Source of the DNA: Callipepla californica brunnescens
Taxonomy: Eukaryota > Chordata > Aves > Galliformes > Odontophoridae
Length of the DNA stretch: 64,000 nucleotides
Assembly: GCA_023055505.1 (NCBI GenBank)
Contig: JALIRH010000118.1
Coordinates: 496,001 to 560,000 of the forward strand
Reading direction: 5' to 3'
In this document: positions 55,077 to 64,000 of the stretch, in pieces
Layout: every line of letters starts with the position of its first letter
Numbering within the stretch: position 1 is the first letter of the stretch
The notes under the pieces: model-generated
The model's database searches: none
What the model was told of the DNA's origin: nothing
Seen by the model: the letters and a program-made list of their open reading frames with translations, nothing else
Program-made: the position numbers and the translations under genes

Positions 55077-56998
55077 CTCTGACCCGCCCTGCCTTGTCTT
55101 CCTTGCTTTGCCCTGCATTGCCCTGCACTGCCTTGCCTTCCCTTGCCCTGCCCTGCCCTGCCCTGTTCTGCTCTGCCTTTCCTTGCCTATCCCTGAACTA
55201 TCTTTGCCTTGCCCTGCTTGGCCCTGGCTGACCCTGCCCCGTGCTGCACTACCCTGCCCCACCCTGTCCTGCTTTGCCATGCCTTCCCTGCTCCGACCTG
55301 CCCTGCCCTGCACTGCCTTGTATTGCCCTGCATTACATTCCCCTGCCCTGCCTTGCCCTGCCTTCCCGAGCCCTGCCCTGCCCCGCCCTGCTTTGCCATG
55401 CCTTGCCATGAACTGCCCTGCCCTGCCCTGCCTTCCCTTGCCCTGCGCTGCCTTCCCTTGCCCTGCCCTGCCCTGCCTTACCTTGCACTATCTTTGCCTT
55501 GCCTTGCTTGTCCCTGACTGGCCTTTCCCCGCCCTGTACTACCCTGCCCCACCTTGTCTTGCCTTGCCCTGCCTTCCCTGCTCCGCCCTGCCCTGCAGTG
55601 CACTGCATTGCCTATCCTTGCCATGCCAAGCCCTGCCCAGCCCTGCCTTGCCCTGACTTTCCTTGCCTTGCCCTGCCCGGCTGTGCCCTACCCTGCTTTG
55701 CAATGACTTCCCCTACCCTACCGTGTATTCCTTGCCCCGCCGTGCCCTGCCTTGGTTTGCTCTGCCTTCCCCTTGACCTGCCCTGCCTTGCCTTCCCCTG
55801 CCCTGCCCTATTTTCCCCTGCCCTGCCTTGTCTTCCTTGCCTTGCCCTGCTTCACCCTGCTTTGCCTTCCCCTAACCTGCCCTGACCTGCCTTTCCCTGC
55901 CCTACCTTGCTCTGACCCGCCTTCCCTGACTTTCCTTGCCTTAACTTGCCTTGCCCTGCCCTGCCTTGTCTTCCTTACCTTGCCTGCCCCAACCTGACCT
56001 GCCTTGCTCTGACCCGCCCTGCCTTGTCTTCCTTGCCTTGCCCTGCTTCACCCTGCTTTGCCTTCCCCTAACCTGCCCTGACCTGCCTTTCCCTGCCCTA
56101 CCTTGCTCTGACCCGCCTTCCCTGACTTTCCTTGCCTTAACTTGCCTTGCCCTGCCCTGCCTTGTCTTCCTTACCTTGCCTGCCCCAACCTGACCTGCCT
56201 TGCTCTGACCCGCCCTGCCTTGTCTTCCTTGCCTTGCCCTGCTTCACCCTGCTTTGCCTTCCCCTAACCTGCCCTGACCTGCCTTTCCCTGCCCTACCTT
56301 GCTCTGACCCGCCTTCCCTGACTTTCCTTGCCTTACCTTGCCTTGCCCTGCCCTGCCTTGTCTTCCTTACCTTGCCTGCCCCACCCTGACCTGCCTTGCT
56401 CTGACCGGCCCTGCCTTGTCTTCCTTCCTTGCCCCGCCTTACCCTGACCTGCCCTGCCTTGCCTTCCCTTTCCCTGCCCTGCCTTGCCTTACCTTGCCCT
56501 GCCCTGCCGTCCCTTACCCTGCTGTGCCCTGCCGTCCCTTGCCCTGCCCTGCCCTGCTTTGCCCTGCCCTGCTCTGCCCTGCCTTGCCCTGCCCTGCTCT
56601 ACTCTGCCTTGTCCTGCCCTGCTTTGCATACCTTGCCCTGCCCTGCTTTGCCATGCCTTACCTTGCCCTGCCCTTCCTGCCCTGCCTTCCCTAGCCCTGC
56701 CCTGCCCCGCCCTGCTTTGCCATGCCTTGCCTTGCCCTGCCCTGCCATACCTATCCTTGCCTTGCCCTGCCCTGCCTTGCCCTGCCCTGCTTTCCCTTGC
56801 CCTGCCCTGCCCTGCCTTCCCTTGCCCTGCCCTGCCCTGCTGTCTTTTGCCCTGCCCTGCCCTGCCCTGTCTTGCCCTGCTCTGCCCTGCTCTGCCTTGC
56901 CCTGCCCTGCTTTGCAAGTCTTACCTTGCCCTGCTCTGCCCTGCCTTCCCTTGCCCTGCCCTGCCCTGCCTTGCCCTGCACTATCTTTGCCTTGCCCT
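55077..56998. repeat. Pentamer satellite block S9
   Basis: CC(C/T)TG array containing the 196-bp triplication (55845-56430) and the marker at 55485 and 56978. It ends inside the marker motif (gcactatctttgccttgccct), which is the P7 insertion site. No gene. Confidence 0.95.
55845..56430. repeat. 196-bp higher-order tandem repeat, three copies
   Basis: Copies start at 55845, 56041 and 56237 with ccctgcttcaccctgctttg and are nearly identical, much closer to each other than the pentamers within them. This is the signature of a recent unequal exchange. The third copy degenerates near 56428. Confidence 0.92.
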
Positions 56999-57525
56999 TG
57001 TCAGGGGTTTGTGAGCTGGTTCGGCCCGGCCCCGCAACAACCGAGGAAGGAGACCCACAGGCCCACACCCTGGACAGGGGGAAGGGGGAAGGGAAAAACG
57101 AAATAAGCCCCAAAACAAAACAGCGGCAACGATCTGAGGGGGAAAAGCTAATTTACTAAATAAGATATCAGGAAGTTAATAACACAATATAATGCAATAC
57201 AATTTGGAATTAAGCCTAATGAATCAAACAAAACGAGTGTGAGAGAGAGAGAGAGAGAGAGAGAGTGAGTGTCCAATATACCCAAGGTCTTACGCTAACG
57301 CTGAATGCGATACGGCAGCGAGCACCCACTGCTGAGTCGATCCCGAAGAAAAAAAGAGTGTCCCGTGACCGCTGAGGGTTTTATCTGTTCCCTCTGAGCG
57401 GAAAACACGTAAAAATACAAAGCATCGCAAAGTCTTCTGGGGAATGTAGTTCTCCCTGACTCCCAATGCACTACATGATGCCATGATGTGGAATACCAGT
57501 ACCAAAAAATCATAAAACCATGACA
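56999..57525 (-). repeat. 3' LTR of P7 (527 bp)
   Basis: Ends are tgtcagggg and accatgaca. GA microsatellite at 57240-57263. Collinear with the P3 5' LTR, without the 44-bp deletion of the P3 3' LTR. Confidence 0.92.
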
Positions 57526-57538
57526 TTTCACCCCTTAT
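57526..57538 (-). other. Polypurine tract (P7)
   Basis: The minus strand reads aaggggtgaaa next to the 3' LTR, one base changed from P3. Confidence 0.75.
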
Positions 57539-57635
57539 TCCACATCACTATATCATGCTTGATACATACAGAAGAACAATGATTAACGTGCATTAGATAC
57601 ACGCACACAATATATATACAAGTATATACATAGAA

Positions 57636-59509
57636 TTACTGAGGGCGGTCTCCAGACATCAAATTCCCTTGTGGTACACACTGAACATCCCCATTCTTCT
57701 GCATCACCCACCAGGTAGACCCAGGTCCCTGAGCAAAGACAGTTCCACGGAGAGGTTTGTGTGAAAGACAGAAACTGTTCTCTTTTATTAATTGTCTCAA
57801 AGCTTTCTTCGTGAGGCCTTTCTGGTGATAAGACTCTAAGTGAGAACTGCAGGTTATCTGGGTGGGTGTCACTGTGCCACAGTGCCTCTGCTTATTGTTG
57901 TAAAGATAAGCAGAAGTGGGGCCAAGCCTGTCTTTTTCGGGGTTTGTCTTGGAGAAGCTGATCACTGCAAAAGGCGATAATGCTTGTGCATGGCAATGAA
58001 GGTACCACTCCCTGCTGGCTTATCTGTTGGGCCAGGTATGTCACACTAACAGAGAAAAAAAGAAAAAAACCTGAGAAATGGGTAATAAAAGGCCTTCACT
58101 AAACTAGCAACTTTGGAGAAGAACTCCCAAAGAAAAAATCTTTGACGGAGAACTCCCGAAGAGGAAACGAGGAATTCCCTGAGGGGGGGGAAACTCTGCA
58201 GATGGACCCTGAGGCCTGCTTGCTGTCATTTCCCATCCCCCGCGGTGACCAGACGAGTTCCCGAGACTATGAACCTCGTTGGACCCACGGTGGTGATTAT
58301 ATCTCTCTTGCTTTCTATCAAAACTCCTTGCTTTTTATCCCTTTTATATCACTCACCTTCCCTTCCCCATATCCATAAGCAACTAGTAATTGTAATAAAC
58401 TGGTTGGGCTAACATTTGACCCGTTGTGTCTTAATCTCGCCATCGGGTATACACATAATCAGAGAACCTCGTCTCCCTCCTTTATATTGGAGCGTGACAG
58501 TTTGCCCTTTCCAGAAGCTGGAATTACCCAAACTGCTTTGCCCAACATGTTCTTTACATGTACTACAGGGACCTTATGTTCCTCTACAGTAGGCAGAGAG
58601 CTGGATTGGGCAGGACCATCACGATTGATGGATCCTTGGGTGTTGACCAACCAGGTGGCTTCTGACAAATTTTTCTCCCAGTGCTTAAATGTTCCACCAC
58701 CCATTGTGTTCAACATTGTTTTTGACAATCCATTGTACCTTTCAATTTTACCAGAAGCTGGTGCGTGATAGGGGATATGATAAATCCACTCAATGCCATG
58801 ATCTTTGGCCCAAGTATCTACAAGAGAGTTTTAAAAATGACTTCCAGTATCAGACTCAATTCTTTCTGGAGTACCATGTCGCCACAGGACTTGTTTCTCC
58901 AGACCTAGAATGGTGTTTCGGGCGGTAGCATGGGGTACTGCGTATGTTTCAAGCCACCCAGTGGTCGCCTCCACCATGGTGAGCACATAACGCTTACCAC
59001 TGCGAGATCGTGGCAAGGTGATATAATCAACCTGCCACGCCTCCCCATATTTATATTTTTGCCATCGCCCTTCCTCCCAAAGAGGTTTCATCCTCTTGGC
59101 TTGTTTAATTGCGGCGCATGTATCACAGTCATGGATCACCTGTGCGATGGCATCCATAGTTAAGTCCACCCCTCGGTCTCATGGGCCCACTTATAGGTCG
59201 CGTCCCTTCCTTGATGGCCCGAGGTCTCATGGGCCCACCGAGCTACAAATAATTCACTCTTATGTTGCCAGTCCAAGTCTACTTGAGTCACCTTAACTTT
59301 GGTAGCTCAATCTACCTGGTGGTTGTTTTGTTGTTCTTCAGTTGCCCGGCTCGTAGGAGCATGAGCATCTACATGGCACACCTTTACAACCATGTTCTTT
59401 ATTTGGGCAGCAATATCTTTCCACAGTTCAGCGGCCCAAATAGGTTTACCCTTCTGTTGCCAACCATTTTGTTCCCACTGCTGTAACCACCCCCATAAAG
59501 CATTTGACA
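57636..59509 (-). pseudogene. pol: RNase H/integrase remnant of P7
   Basis: Reading leftward: a short RNase H C-terminal piece (59307-59509; HVDAH), then the integrase zinc domain (HDCDTC) and core (WQVDYITL). A TAA at 58831-58833 falls just after the second catalytic Asp. The integrase C-terminal part is split by solo LTR L4 at 57760-58499 and ends with GDRPQ at 57636. A local conversion near 59178 copied tctcatgggcccac from 40 bases away and shifted the frame. Non-functional. Confidence 0.85.
57760..58499 (+). repeat. Solo LTR L4 of a fourth ERV family (740 bp)
   Basis: Ends are tgtgaaagac and gagcgtgaca, with gtttg on both sides (57755-57759, 58500-58504) inside the P7 integrase gene. A polyadenylation signal AATAAA at 58394-58399 gives the plus orientation. 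It has no sequence relation to the other LTRs here; the family is not recognised. Confidence 0.88.
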
Positions 59510-60591
59510 CCATCCATATACCTGCTGATTCCTCTGTTGACAGCCGGATCTCGGGCAATGTTTCCTAGTTGGCGAGCTTCGTTACTATCAAGGGACACTC
59601 TGTTGGCCCCGTTGTCCCAACACCGAAGCAACCAAGTGACAATACTCTCATCCGGACGTCGAACAAACTCCTTTCTTGAGCCTTGGATCTCAGACATTTT
59701 CATGGGCCGACGAAACGTCGTAACTTTAACTTTCTCTTCACCTTCATCATCACTTTCTTCTCCATGTCTCTCACTTTTCTTTGTTGCCTTTCTCGATGGT
59801 GGTGGGGTTGTGGCCACCCCCTCACCTATATCTTCCTCTTCTTTCGGCACCTCTTCTTTGCGTTCTAGGCGCGAGGACACACGTTTCCATTTCTTGCCTT
59901 CCACAGGGGCAACGGACTTTGATACTGGTGCTTCCTTTGGCTGGTCAAGTGTGACTGGGAGGTTTTCCTCTTTGGTTTGGGCCTCAGTTTGGACACTCTC
60001 TCTCTTCATAATAGTATATAAACCTCGGTAAGCATAAGCCAAGCCCCAAATAAGCTGTTCCACCTCAGATCTTTCTGAGCCGCAACACCCTTTACTCAGA
60101 TACAGGCCTAGCTCCTCAGGATCCTGCAATTGTTCAGGAGAAAAATCCCATGACACCGGGTGTCCCCATGCTTCTAATTTCTTTCCTAAAACTCTCCACT
60201 CTCCCTGCCATTCAACATTCTCTGTTTCTGGGAGAAGCTTCCTGCACATGATGTAAAGTGCTACTACATGCAGGAGGACTAATATCCCAATTATTAACAC
60301 CATCCCTAAGCTGTGATCTTGAAAATTCATAAAAAACTGAGAGGGGAACCTGGATACCCTTTCAAACATCACATGGTTCGTTAACATGCTATCGTTTGTT
60401 CCATTAGCTGGGGTGCCCTGGGATCTGGCAGGTGCCTCTATCATTGCTTTTAATTTATCATATAGGGACCAGAACCAATGGAACAGAATGGCAAACTTAA
60501 CCAAGTTCCAGTACGTTTTGAGCATTAAGAGGGAAAAAGTGGTAAAGTACAATCCCTGTAAGGGCAGTTTTAACAGAAACAGAAAAGACAT
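59510..60591 (-). pseudogene. gag: Long Gag, 3'-deleted (P7)
   Basis: ATG at 60591. Its N-terminus equals that of P3: hydrophobic 3-42, loop with sequons NGT and NDS, hydrophobic 96-116, KGCCGSERSE motif, acidic/proline linker, and the start of capsid (QGSRKEFVRRPDESIVTWLL). Unlike P3 it has no stop at the Arg of FVRRPDE. At 59510-59517 (ccatccat) it fuses to RNase H sequence read out of frame, ending at 59446. The front half of Gag is therefore intact, but about two thirds of capsid is gone. Confidence 0.87.
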
Positions 60592-60795
60592 TTTTATTAT
60601 TATTATTTTTTTTTCTTGTACTAAAACAATCTGGCAGTACCCAAAAGAAGTTTACAGATATCCCAAAACAACTGGCAGTATGCCCGGACTTCAAGGTCGT
60701 GTTTTTCTGTACAGCACTTGCAGTACAGATAAGCTTGTTAACAACAGAGATTCACTCTAAAAGTTTGTTTCTTCCCAGCTAAGGCAGCTGGTCGT

Positions 60796-60813
60796 GCCCC
60801 ACGTTGGGCGCCA
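60796..60813 (-). other. Primer-binding site, tRNA-Lys type (P7)
   Basis: Exact Lys-type 18-mer, four bases from the LTR. Confidence 0.9.
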
Positions 60814-60817
60814 AAAA

Positions 60818-61345
60818 TGTCAGGGGTTTGTGAGCTGGTTCGGCCCGGCCCCGCAACAACCGAGGAAGGAGACCCACAGGCCCACACCCCGGACAAGGGG
60901 AAGGGGGAAAGGGAAAAAAGGAAATAAGCCCCAAAACAAAACAGTGGCAACGATCTGAGGGGGAAAAGCTAATTTACTAAATAAGACATCAGGAAGTAAA
61001 TAACACAATATAATGCAATACAATTTGGAATTAAGCCTAATGAATCAAACAAAACGAGTGAGAGAGAGAGAGAGAGAGAGAGAGTGCCCGTTAAACTGAA
61101 GGCCTTACGCTAACGCTGAAGGCGGACGGCAGCGAGCACCCACTCCTAAGTGATCCTAGAGGAAAGAGAGAGAACGTCCCGTGACCGCAGGGTGTTTTTA
61201 TCTGTTCCCTCTGAGCGGAAAACACGTGAAAAAAATACAAAGCATTGCAAAGCCCTCTGGGGAATGTAGTTCTCCCTGACTCCCAATGCACTACGTGATG
61301 CCATGATGTGGAATACCAGTACCAAAAAATCATAAAACCACGACA
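60818..61345 (-). repeat. 5' LTR of P7 (528 bp)
   Basis: Ends are tgtcagggg and accacgaca. Near-identical to the P3 5' LTR, with the same CACGTG box and GA microsatellite (61061-61083). Confidence 0.92.
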
Positions 61346-62287
61346 GCCCTGCTTGGCCCTGCCAGGACCTGCCTTGCCCTGCACTATATTTGCTTTGCCT
61401 TACTTGGCCCTGCCTGGCCCTGCCCCGCCCTGTACTATCCTGCCGCACCCTGTCCTGCATTGCCCTGTCTTCCCTGCTCCGCACTGCCCTGCCCTGCACT
61501 GCATTGCCTTGTCTTGCCCTGCCAAGCCCTGCCCAGCCCAACCTTCCCTGAATTTCCTTGCCTTGCCCTGCCCTGATCTTTTTTGCGCCACCCTGCCCTG
61601 CCTTGCTTTGCTTTGCCTTCCCCTTGACCTGCCCTGCCTTGCCTTCCCGTGCCCTGCCCTATTTTCTCCTGCCCTGCCTTGTCTTCCTTGCCTTCACCTG
61701 CCCTATTTTCTCCTGCCCTGCCTTGTCTTCCTTGCCTTGCCCTGCTTCACCCTGCTTTGCCTTCCCCTAACCTGCCCTGACCTGCCTTTCCCTGCCCTAC
61801 CTTGCTCTGACCCTCCTTCCCTGCCTTTCCTTGCCTTACCGTGCCTTCCCCTGCCCTGCCTTGTCTTCCTTACCTTGCCTACCCCACCCTGACCTGCCTT
61901 GCTCTGACCCGCCCTGCCTTGTCTTCCTTGCCTTGCCCTGCCTTCCCCTGCCCTGCCTATCCTTGCCTTGCCCTGCCTTGTTCTGCCTTACCTTGCCCTG
62001 CCAAGCCCCGCCATACTCTGTCCTGCCCTGCCTTGCCTTCCCTTGCCCTGCCCTGCCCTGCCATCCCTTGCCCTGCCCGACCCTGGTTTGCCTTGCACTG
62101 CCCTGCATTGCATACCTTGCCCTGCCCTTCCATGCCCTGCCTTCTCTTGCCCTGCTTTGCCCTCCACTATCTATGCTTTGCCCTGCTTGGCCCTGCCTGA
62201 CCCTGCCATGCGCTGCACTACCCTGCCCCACCCTGTCCTGCATTGCCCTGCCTTCCCTGCTCCGACCTGCCCTGCCCTGCCCTGCAT
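61346..62287. repeat. Pentamer satellite block S10
   Basis: CC(C/T)TG array starting gccctgcttggccctgcc, the same flank as P3. The right edge joins lineage-B gag abruptly at about 62288, with no LTR. Confidence 0.93.
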
Positions 62288-63410
62288 AGCGGACGTAGAT
62301 GTTTCAGCAGTCAAGATCTGTAAATCGGATCTCGAAGCTCCATCTATGGAGGATCCATTTGAGATCCAACCAATCATAACTCAAAAAACAAAAGAAGTGC
62401 AAGATAGACCAGTGGGAGTGTCTCCTGAGCAATGGCCCCCTGCTGAAACATGCTTGCATGTGACAGCTCACCCATATACGGCAAGTGAGTTGATGGACCT
62501 AGTACAACGGTTCCATCAAAAACCAAGGGAAAGCATGCCATCATGGCTCCTGAGGTTATGGGATGCAGGAGCTGAAAGCGTATTAGTTAGTGGGACAGAA
62601 ATGTCTAAACTAGCATCTATAACCATACACCCAGCCCTGAGGCAAAGATTATATGCTGCCATCCATTATACTAATGAGAATCATTCTATTACAGATTGTT
62701 TGATGGCAGCATGCCGCCTAACATGGCCTAACAAATCTGACATTCCACTTAATACCGGTTTATGGTCCTCTATGGAGGACCTCCAAGCATACATCCGAGA
62801 ACTGGGTATGAGAGAGGCTACGTATTCAGAAAACTTTGAAAGCCCTGAGACAGAAAAATTTACGGCAGGTATGCGAGACCTAATACTACAGCAAGCCCCC
62901 TCTCACCTTTATGGGACTTTGGTTTCCATACTAAACCCCTTAGTGGCTTCGGAGGCTATCGTCCAACAGGCAGCCCAGTTGGTGGCAGACCTTGGGGAAA
63001 TGGAGCGCATAAGAACTAGGCGCAATATCCGTATGATAGAAGAAGCTGAGGCATTCCCGATTAAAACTAGGAAGCCTGTCCCACGGATACCCCGATCGGG
63101 CCCCATACGGGTATCCCGGAAGACTATGTTTAATGATCTTATACGGGCCGGGGTTGCCTTTGCTAAAATCGATGGGCAACCCAACCATGTGTTGTTACAG
63201 CTTTGGAAACAACTGAGAAATGATCAAAAATTTCAGAGTACTCCCAGAAAATTGGGAGTACGAATAATACAGGCAGCACCACCAACAACTTGGAATTTGG
63301 CTGACTTTATAGTCCCAAATAGAAGAAAGAAACCTCCACAGGTGTCACGGGCTACAGTGCCTGAACCACCTGCAGTAAAAGACTTAGACCTAGCGAACTT
63401 CATGGAGTAA
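62288..63410 (+). pseudogene. gag: Lineage-B Gag, N-terminally truncated (P8)
   Basis: About 374 codons are open to TAA 63408-63410; the frame also runs back into satellite, which is fortuitous. It starts in the linker (SDLEAPSMEDPFEIQPI) and spans the capsid-like region: LMDLVQRFHQKPRESMPSW, WPNKSDIPLNTG, MREATYSENFESPE, LVASEAIVQQAAQLVADLG. The matrix-like coiled-coil domain of P4 is missing, and no start codon belongs to the retained part. No zinc knuckle is seen. Confidence 0.85.
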
Positions 63411-64000
63411 CGAAGAACTCTGGTCCCTTTAGGGCCTCCAGATGTGACCGGAGGCCCTATGTAGAACTAGAGATATTTTGGTCAAATAAGAATATTCAAA
63501 AGGTGATGGCTCTAGTGGACACTGGTGCGGAAACATCAATTATATATGGAGACCCAACAAAATTTAAGGACAATAGAGTGATGATTGGTGGGTTTGGAGG
63601 ACAGACCATTCCGGTCACCCAAACATGGCTGAAATTGGGGGTTGGGCGTCTCCCACCCCGGGAGTATAAAGTGTCGATTGCCCCAATTCCAGAATACATC
63701 TTGGGCATAGACATTTTATGGGGTCTGGCTCTCCAGACAACTGTGGGAGAGTTCAGACCTCGACAGAGGTACATTAGTGTCTGGGCAATACAGACAGTAT
63801 TGAGGGGCCATGCACAACATGAGCCAATTTGTTTGCCGAAATCACGCCGGATTACTAATGTAAGACAGTATAGACTCCCGGGGGGGCAGGAAGAAATATC
63901 AAAGACGGTGCAGGAACTAGAAAAAGTAGGTATTATAAGACCTGCACATAGTCCATATAATTCCCCCATATGGCCAGTGCGGAAGTCGGATGGAGACTCT
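63365..64000 (+). CDS. pol: Protease-RT start of P8, open to the window end
   Basis: The frame is open from 63365 (after a TGA at 63362-63364) to the last base, overlapping the gag end by 46 bases in the -1 frame. Protease: MALVDTGAETSIIYGDP with DTG intact, GGFGGQTIPV, EYILGIDILWG. RT begins with the entry motif AHSPYNSPIWPV and the window stops at VRKSDGDS. P4 has a frameshift in the same protease. The overlap suggests -1 frameshifting for Pol synthesis in lineage B, unlike the readthrough layout of A and C; no certain slippery site was identified. Partial at the right. Confidence 0.82.

Larger units (their letters stand above)
56999..61345 (-). mobile_element. P7: internally deleted lineage-A provirus
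   Basis: Two full LTRs (56999-57525, 60818-61345) and a matching gccct duplication on both sides (56994-56998, 61346-61350). The interior keeps gag (front half), part of RNase H and integrase. RT, protease and the gag 3' half are lost through a deletion at 59510-59517. A foreign solo LTR (L4) sits in integrase. Confidence 0.93.
62288..64000 (+). mobile_element. P8: 5'-truncated lineage-B provirus, continues beyond the window
   Basis: Plus-strand gag (without its N-terminus) and pro-pol homologous to P4. The LTR, primer site and matrix region on the left are replaced by satellite. The visible coding part has no stop or shift. Confidence 0.9.

Noticed and set aside
57760..58499. Host exon or promoter in the non-ERV-like stretch inside P7
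   Set aside because: TG...CA ends plus a perfect 5-bp duplication identify it as a solo LTR.
61968..62287. Satellite-encoded N-terminal extension of P8 Gag
   Set aside because: The frame is open only because satellite lacks stops; homology to lineage-B Gag begins after about 62288.

Overview
The window contains no host gene. It is a patchwork of a degenerate C/T-rich pentamer satellite (basic unit CC(C/T)TG, G-rich on the minus strand) and retroviral debris. About 27.5 kb (43%) is satellite, in ten blocks. The rest is eight endogenous-retrovirus copies (P1-P8), four solo LTRs and one tandem partial LTR. The retroviral motifs (class III / ERV-L-like pol, no env, 5-bp target duplications) and the dense retrovirus/satellite mix point to vertebrate heterochromatin. 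An avian genome is my best guess, perhaps W-linked or unplaced heterochromatin, but that is inference from recall of families and was not tested.

Layout: satellite 1-1726; P1 1727-5192 (minus); satellite with solo LTRs L1 (7287-7628) and L2 (12992-13330); P2 16867-18661 (minus); satellite; partial LTR 22523-22751 joined to P3 22752-29046 (minus); satellite; P4 33954-46170 (minus), split by the younger P5 36900-43066 (minus); satellite with solo LTR L3 (47765-48106); P6 49684-55076 (plus); satellite with a 196-bp higher-order triplication; P7 56999-61345 (minus), carrying a solo LTR of an unrelated family (L4, 57760-58499); satellite; P8 62288-64000 (plus), running off the window.

Three retroviral lineages are present. 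Lineage A (P1, P2, P3, P7) has 525-575 bp LTRs and a tRNA-Lys type primer site. P1 and P2 form a subgroup whose Gag is reduced to one hydrophobic segment plus a coiled coil and has no capsid. Lineage C (P5, P6) has closely related pol but unrelated ~450 bp LTRs and an Ala-like primer site that touches the gag start codon. Lineage B (P4, P8, L1-L3) has ~340 bp LTRs and an Arg-like primer site. In A and C, gag and pro-pol are in one frame separated by a UAG. Their full-length Gags start with two hydrophobic segments flanking a loop that carries an N-glycosylation sequon.

The satellite and the retroviruses evolve together. Solo LTRs L1-L3 share both flanks, P3 and P7 share the same insertion-site flank, and the flank of P2 is paralogous to satellite at 9346. 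Insertions have therefore been copied along with the array by unequal exchange. All pol genes are damaged, mostly by CGA->TGA and TGG->TGA changes. P5 is the youngest copy: its two LTRs differ by only four substitutions and one indel, and its gag is fully open.
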